A DNA stretch of 8,848 nt from Gammaproteobacteria bacterium (lineage in GTDB: Bacteria; Pseudomonadota; Gammaproteobacteria; Coxiellales; Coxiellaceae): positions 1-8,848 of the forward strand of contig JAJFJO010000111.1 of assembly GCA_021774015.1 (NCBI GenBank), read 5' to 3'. The translations under genes and the position numbers were made by a program. The notes beneath the pieces are model-generated. The model was not told where the DNA came from. It saw only the letters and a list, made by a program, of their open reading frames with translations, and did not search any database. Shown piece after piece: positions 4,415 through 8,848 of this stretch. The first letter of the stretch is position 1; each line of letters starts with the position of its first letter.

Positions 4415-6087
4415 AACAATCAAAACCAAAAACATGGCGATTAATAGTAATCCTGCTAGGACTGCTGCTGGCAACGCTCGGCTTAATTGTTCGTTTGTTT
4501 GATCTTAACGTTCTCGATCGATCTTTTTTATTAAAACAAAGTCAGGCTCGTATTTTGCGAACGATTAATATTCCCGCGCACCGAGGAATGATTGTGGATC
4601 GCATGGGCTCGCCACTCGCTATTAGCGCACCGGTTGAGTCTTTGTGGGTAAACCCAAATGTTTTTCACGTATCAGCGCAGCAACTAGAGAAATTATCTAG
4701 AATATTGCATATTCGAGCAGCGTATATTCGACGCCGCGCCAAGAAGATTCCAGGTCGTGAATTTGTTTATTTAAAACGTCGCCTGCCTCCAGACGTTGTT
4801 AAAAACGTATTAGCATTAAAAATAAAAGGCCTTTATAAAATACGTGAATATAAACGCTATTATCCTGAAGGTGCGGTTACTGCACATGTTGTAGGGTTAA
4901 CCAATGTGGATGATCGTGGTCAAGAAGGTTTGGAGCTCGCGTTTAATAAATGGCTCAGTGGAAAAAATGGCGCTAAAGAAGTAGTAAAAGATCGATTGGG
5001 GCAAATTATTTCAAATGTTGCGCTTTTGAAAAAACCGGTACAAGGGCGTAATTTAGTATTAAGTATCGATCATCGGATTCAATATTTAGCTTATCGTGCT
5101 CTTGCGCAAGCAGTGACTAAATACCATGCAGCATCTGGTTCGGTCGTTGTGTTGAATGTTAAAACAGGTGAAGTGTTGGCAATGGTCAACCAACCTTCTT
5201 ATAACCCTAATAATCGCCCGTCGGATCATAATGGGCGTTATCGTAATCGCGCAGTGACTGATATTTTTGAGCCAGGTTCTGTTATCAAGCCCTTTACAAT
5301 CGCGATGGCGTTGGAAAGTGGTAATTATCAGGTAAATTCTATGATTGATACCAATCCAGGTTGGATGATGGTTGGTGGTTATAAGATTCGTGATGATGGT
5401 CTGAATTATGGGAAAATTAACTTAACTCAGGTGCTGAAAAAATCGAGTAATGTGGGTGCTGCGAAGATTATGCTTTCTTTAGAGCCACAAGAATTCTGGG
5501 ACTTGCTGCGCCGTATGGGGTTTGGGCAGCGTACGCGCAGTGGTTTTCCAGGTGAAGCAGGTGGCACATTGGTATCGCGCACGGTGTGGTATCCGAGTGT
5601 AGTTGCGACGTTAGCTTATGGTTATGGCATTGCGGTCACTACCTTGCAGTTGGCACATGCCTATGCGATTTTGGCGGACCATGGCATGAGATTGCCGGTC
5701 AGTTTTTTGAAGTTGAAACAGCCGCCGCACGGTATTCAAGTGCTGGATGCGAAAGTGGCTGATGAAATTGTAAAAATGTTAGAAACGGTTGTTCAAAGAG
5801 GGGGTACGGGAACGCGTGCGCAAGTGCCAGGCTATCGGGTAGCAGGTAAAACGGGAACTGCTTATATTGCAGGTCCAAAGGGTTATAACAAGCACAAATA
5901 CATGTCTTCTTTTGTCGGGCTTGCGCCAGCAAGCAATCCACAGTTAGTCGTTGCGGTTGTCGTGCGAGATCCGCAAGGTCAGCATTTTGGTGGTTTGGTG
6001 GCGGCACCTGTTTTTTCGAAGGTCATGGGTGGCGCGCTACGTGTATTAAATATTCCGCCAGATGTTTTGCCAGGTGCTAAATCGTAG
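4411..6087 (+). CDS. ftsI: Septal peptidoglycan D,D-transpeptidase FtsI (PBP3)
   Basis: This is the class B penicillin-binding protein that crosslinks septal peptidoglycan in the periplasm, working with FtsW and activated by FtsQLB. The product has 558 residues (E. coli 588). A short basic cytoplasmic tail is followed by a membrane anchor at about 11-30. The non-catalytic pedestal domain starts with RGMIVDRMGSPLA near 57-70. The transpeptidase domain has the three penicillin-binding motifs: SVIK at 290-293 (Ser290 nucleophile), SSN at 345-347 and KTGT at 480-483. All are intact, so it should bind beta-lactams. No Shine-Dalgarno precedes ATG 4411, and the 50-nt gap after ftsL holds a mini-ROF-sized frame that may supply coupling. 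The downstream gap to murE is 74 nt. Confidence 0.96.
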   Translation: MKQSKPKTWRLIVILLGLLLATLGLIVRLFDLNVLDRSFLLKQSQARILRTINIPAHRGMIVDRMGSPLAISAPVESLWVNPNVFHVSAQQLEKLSRILHIRAAYIRRRAKKIPGREFVYLKRRLPPDVVKNVLALKIKGLYKIREYKRYYPEGAVTAHVVGLTNVDDRGQEGLELAFNKWLSGKNGAKEVVKDRLGQIISNVALLKKPVQGRNLVLSIDHRIQYLAYRALAQAVTKYHAASGSVVVLNVKTGEVLAMVNQPSYNPNNRPSDHNGRYRNRAVTDIFEPGSVIKPFTIAMALESGNYQVNSMIDTNPGWMMVGGYKIRDDGLNYGKINLTQVLKKSSNVGAAKIMLSLEPQEFWDLLRRMGFGQRTRSGFPGEAGGTLVSRTVWYPSVVATLAYGYGIAVTTLQLAHAYAILADHGMRLPVSFLKLKQPPHGIQVLDAKVADEIVKMLETVVQRGGTGTRAQVPGYRVAGKTGTAYIAGPKGYNKHKYMSSFVGLAPASNPQLVVAVVVRDPQGQHFGGLVAAPVFSKVMGGALRVLNIPPDVLPGAKS

Positions 6088-6115
6088 GTTTCACGCTGTA
6101 TCGTTGCCAAGCCTA

Positions 6116-6124
6116 TGCTATTAT
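6116..6124 (+). promoter_or_regulatory. Possible internal promoter upstream of murE
   Basis: TGCTATTAT is a TGn extended -10 with five of six matches to TATAAT, placed in the 74-nt gap between ftsI and murE. No clear -35 is found at the normal distance. The murE start at 6162 has only a weak GAG (6149-6151) as ribosome site. The promoter would allow some murE-murF expression independent of mraZ control. Confidence 0.3.
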
Positions 6125-6161
6125 GTGCTTTGTTTTTGATTAACGTAGAGTTATTGTTCAT

Positions 6162-7667
6162 ATGACATCAACGTCACACAATATGTCGCTTCAACACCTT
6201 TTATCGATGTTTGTTGAAGTGAGCTCGGATCACAATTGCGGTATCACAGGAGTGGCTAATGATAGCCGTCAGGTTGTGCCCGGTGATGTATTTGTCGCTT
6301 GCCCGGGTATTACCGTTGATGGCAGAGATTTTATTAAGCAAGCAGTTGAGAATGGTGCGGCAGCCATTGTATATCATGATGATGAGAAGGCGCCAACTTT
6401 GCCCTCAGAGCTAAAAATTCCCTGCCTTGCTTGCCCTGATTTAACGCGTTTACAAGGCCAAATAGCGGCACGATTCTATGGAAACCCAGCGGAAAAAATG
6501 CAAGTCATTGGTGTGACAGGAACGAATGGGAAAACATCAATCACGCATTTTATTGCACAAGCGTTAGAGCAGCACCATAAGCATTGTGCGGTGATGGGAA
6601 CATTAGGCACTGGTTTTTTAAATAACTTGTCGCCTTCTGATATGACAACAGCAGATCCTATTGCATTGCAAAAAAATATCACTGAATTACGAGAGAAAAA
6701 GGCGGACTCATTAGCGATGGAAGTGTCTTCGCATGCATTGGCACAACACCGTGTCGAAGGTGTTGATATCGACACGGCTATTTTTACACAATTGTCGCGT
6801 GATCATTTGGATTATCATGGTTCGATGCAGGCTTATGCTGAAGCAAAAAAATTACTGTTTAGAATGTCATCGGTAAAACGGTGTGTTTTGAATTTTGATC
6901 ATGAGTTAGGTCGTTTGATTGCAGAAGAACAAGCGGAACATAAGCGCATCATAACGTATTCTATTGAAGGTAGGAGCGATGAACGTTTCCCGGCTGTTAC
7001 TGCGTATGATATTAAAGCACTCAAAACAGGTTTTACTGCCAAGGTGGAAACGCCGTGGGGTTGCGGCACATTGTGCACGAGTTTGTTGGGTCGTTTTAAT
7101 GTGAGTAACTTGATGGCTGTCGTAGCAACATTAGGTAGCATGGATATTCCCGTTGAGCGTATTTTCACATATTTAGAAAATACAACAACCATTATGGGTC
7201 GTATGCAAGTGTTGGGTGGAAATGAGGCGCCATTGGTCGTCGTAGACTATTCGCATACGCCGCATTCGCTACAGCAAGCCTTAAAATCTTTGCGAGAACA
7301 TTGCGAAGGTCAGGTGTGGTGTGTATTTGGTTGTGGGGGTGATCGTGATGCAGGTAAGCGACAGCAAATGGGCACGGTTGCTGATCATCTGAGTGAGCAT
7401 ATCATTGTGACTAATGATAACCCGCGTTCGGAATCGCCTGATGACATTGCGGCTGATATTTTGCAGGGCATTTCTAATCCTAAAAAAGTAATGCTGGAAT
7501 TGGATCGCGCTGTTGCTATTGAATATGCGATACAATCAGCCAGCCTCGACGATATGATATTAATTGCCGGTAAGGGGCATGAGAGGTATCAAATTATTGG
7601 TGATGAGAAAAATCCGTTTAGTGATATTGAGCACGTGCAACAACAACTGAGTGTGAGGGTTGATTAA
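6162..7667 (+). CDS. murE: UDP-MurNAc-L-Ala-D-Glu:meso-DAP ligase MurE
   Basis: This cytoplasmic ATP-dependent ligase adds the third stem residue to UDP-MurNAc-L-Ala-D-Glu. The product has 501 residues (E. coli 495). The N-terminal UDP-binding domain contains DSRQVVPGDVFVA (about 34-46). The ATP-binding domain has the P-loop GVTGTNGKTS at 117-126, and farther on MEVSSHAL, DHLDYHGS and YAEAKK, whose Lys region carries the carbamylated lysine in the family. The C-terminal domain has DYSHTPHSL, FGCGGDRDAGKR and DNPR at 419-422. DNPR is the signature for meso-diaminopimelate rather than lysine. GKGHERYQ near the end is also typical. The start at 6162 has a weak ribosome site. ATG 6183 is an alternative that would still leave the family N-terminus intact. 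Its stop overlaps the murF start (TAATG). Confidence 0.96.
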   Translation: MTSTSHNMSLQHLLSMFVEVSSDHNCGITGVANDSRQVVPGDVFVACPGITVDGRDFIKQAVENGAAAIVYHDDEKAPTLPSELKIPCLACPDLTRLQGQIAARFYGNPAEKMQVIGVTGTNGKTSITHFIAQALEQHHKHCAVMGTLGTGFLNNLSPSDMTTADPIALQKNITELREKKADSLAMEVSSHALAQHRVEGVDIDTAIFTQLSRDHLDYHGSMQAYAEAKKLLFRMSSVKRCVLNFDHELGRLIAEEQAEHKRIITYSIEGRSDERFPAVTAYDIKALKTGFTAKVETPWGCGTLCTSLLGRFNVSNLMAVVATLGSMDIPVERIFTYLENTTTIMGRMQVLGGNEAPLVVVDYSHTPHSLQQALKSLREHCEGQVWCVFGCGGDRDAGKRQQMGTVADHLSEHIIVTNDNPRSESPDDIAADILQGISNPKKVMLELDRAVAIEYAIQSASLDDMILIAGKGHERYQIIGDEKNPFSDIEHVQQQLSVRVD

Positions 7668-8848
7668 TGAAGTTATCTCAAGCAGCAAGATGGTTATCCG
7701 CGACATTAAAAGGTGCTGATGCGGATATTAAAGGTGTGAGTATTGATACGCGCACGTTACAACCAGGCAATATATTTTTTGCATTAAGTGGCCCAAATTT
7801 TGATGGGCATGATTTCATAGAGAAAGCACAAAAAGCGGGTGCGATCTGTGCCGTTGTGAGCCATGCGGTGAATACTTCTTTACCCACGATCTTAGTGAAT
7901 GATGTGCATGAAGCATTGGTAGAGCTTGCTACTCGATATCGTGAGCAGCTTAAGGCTGATATTATTGCGGTCACAGGAAGCTGTGGCAAAACGACAACGC
8001 GTTCGCTATTAGAAAACATCTTTAGTCATGCGGGTAAGACAGCGGCGAGTGAAAAAAGTTATAACAATGATATTGGCGTGCCTTTAACCTTATTAAAAAT
8101 TCCTAAAGATTGCCAGTATGTAGTGAGTGAAATGGGGGCTAATCATCCGGGTGAAATTGCTAAATTAACGCATATGGTAAAACCCCAAGTCGCTATCATT
8201 ACCAATGCAGCGTCTGCTCATTTAGAAGGTTTTGGTAGTTTGCAGGGTGTTGCTTGCGCTAAAGGTGAAATTTACCAAGGGCTATCAACCGATGGCGTTG
8301 CTGTTATTAATGATGACGACTCCTTTGCCGGGTTTTGGAAAAAGTTAGTTGGCAGTCGTCGAACACTGACTTTTTCAATGGAGCACGAAGCTGATATAAC
8401 AGCAGTGGATGTTCAGTTGAATGAGATGGCTCAGCCGTCGTTTACACTACGCACATCGGGTGGTGATATTTCTGTGCAAATGCAGCTGATTGGTGAGCAT
8501 AACGTGAGGAATGCGTTAGCTGCCGCTGCAGCAGGTGTTGCATTGGGTGTATCGTTAAAACATATTAAAGCGGGTTTGGAAACGGATTGCGCAGTCTATC
8601 GTCGTTTGAATGAAAGGAAAGGTAAGAATAATAGCGTTGTTATTGATGATTCTTATAACGCTAATCCCTCGTCAGTTACCGCAGCTATTCAAGTGTTGGC
8701 AAAGCGATCGGGGAAAAGTATTTTGGTGTTCGGTGATATGTTGGAGCTTGGAGAGTTATCAGCAGATTTGCATGATGGGTTGGGCAGCACTGCACACGAT
8801 TTGGGGGTTGATGCTTTATATTGTTATGGTCATTTTACACGTCATACA
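7667..8848 (+). CDS. murF: UDP-MurNAc-tripeptide:D-Ala-D-Ala ligase MurF, partial
   Basis: The frame opens with ATG at 7667-7669, sharing one base with the murE stop TAA, and runs open for 394 codons to the window edge. About 55-60 residues are missing compared with E. coli MurF (452). The enzyme completes the UDP-MurNAc-pentapeptide in the cytoplasm by adding D-Ala-D-Ala. N-terminal domain: VSIDTRTLQPGNIFFAL, near 24-40. ATP-binding domain: P-loop VTGSCGKTTT at 102-111, EMGANHPGE from 155, and NAASAHLEGFGS followed by AKGEI. C-terminal domain: GEHNVRNALAAAA, DDSYNANP at 327-334 and VFGDMLELGE. I translated it codon by codon and saw no frameshift or stop. The tight junction with murE implies coupled translation. 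Confidence 0.95.
   Translation, partial: MKLSQAARWLSATLKGADADIKGVSIDTRTLQPGNIFFALSGPNFDGHDFIEKAQKAGAICAVVSHAVNTSLPTILVNDVHEALVELATRYREQLKADIIAVTGSCGKTTTRSLLENIFSHAGKTAASEKSYNNDIGVPLTLLKIPKDCQYVVSEMGANHPGEIAKLTHMVKPQVAIITNAASAHLEGFGSLQGVACAKGEIYQGLSTDGVAVINDDDSFAGFWKKLVGSRRTLTFSMEHEADITAVDVQLNEMAQPSFTLRTSGGDISVQMQLIGEHNVRNALAAAAAGVALGVSLKHIKAGLETDCAVYRRLNERKGKNNSVVIDDSYNANPSSVTAAIQVLAKRSGKSILVFGDMLELGELSADLHDGLGSTAHDLGVDALYCYGHFTRHT

Overview
The window looks like a chromosomal segment of a moderately AT-rich gammaproteobacterium. It carries the front half of the division and cell wall (dcw) cluster in the conserved order mraZ-rsmH-ftsL-ftsI-murE-murF. MurE has the meso-diaminopimelate signature DNPR, so the organism makes a Gram-negative type of peptidoglycan. 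The codon bias, long AT-rich intergenic regions, a basic L,D-transpeptidase and an Ala-rich orphan would suit a Legionellales/Coxiellaceae-like lineage, but that placement is a guess from style and not from any diagnostic gene.

Layout. Positions 121-726 (+) encode an exported YkuD-type L,D-transpeptidase. It converges on a small, very Ala-rich orphan protein (852-1214, -), and a strong hairpin usable in both directions (799-826) lies between them. The orphan diverges from yajQ (1483-1965, +). A gene-free stretch of about 640 bp follows. It holds a repeat block with two 45-bp near-identical copies and a shortened third copy, several hairpins, an AT-rich tract, a perfect FNR-type palindrome (2490-2503), and the mraZ promoter with three MraZ boxes at 10-bp spacing. 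From 2606 to the right edge everything is dcw cluster on the + strand. murF is cut by the window end.

How the genes fit together. MraZ probably represses its own operon through the boxes at its promoter. RsmH methylates 16S rRNA. FtsL and FtsI (PBP3) belong to the septal divisome. MurE and MurF add meso-DAP and D-Ala-D-Ala to the UDP-MurNAc peptide precursor. The separate L,D-transpeptidase would act on the finished wall in the periplasm, making 3-3 crosslinks or anchoring proteins. Junctions are tight at rsmH/ftsL (ATGA) and murE/murF (TAATG). ftsL and ftsI are separated by 50 nt containing a 16-codon mini-ORF whose stop overlaps the ftsI start. ftsI and murE are separated by 74 nt with a possible internal promoter.

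Start corrections against the longest open frames: L,D-transpeptidase to 121, Ala-rich protein to 1214, yajQ to 1483, mraZ to 2606 and rsmH to 3084. I saw no mobile-element genes, CRISPR, tRNA or rRNA. The least ordinary parts are the 2084-2284 repeat block, the FNR-like site upstream of mraZ, the Ala-rich orphan and the ftsL-ftsI junction.
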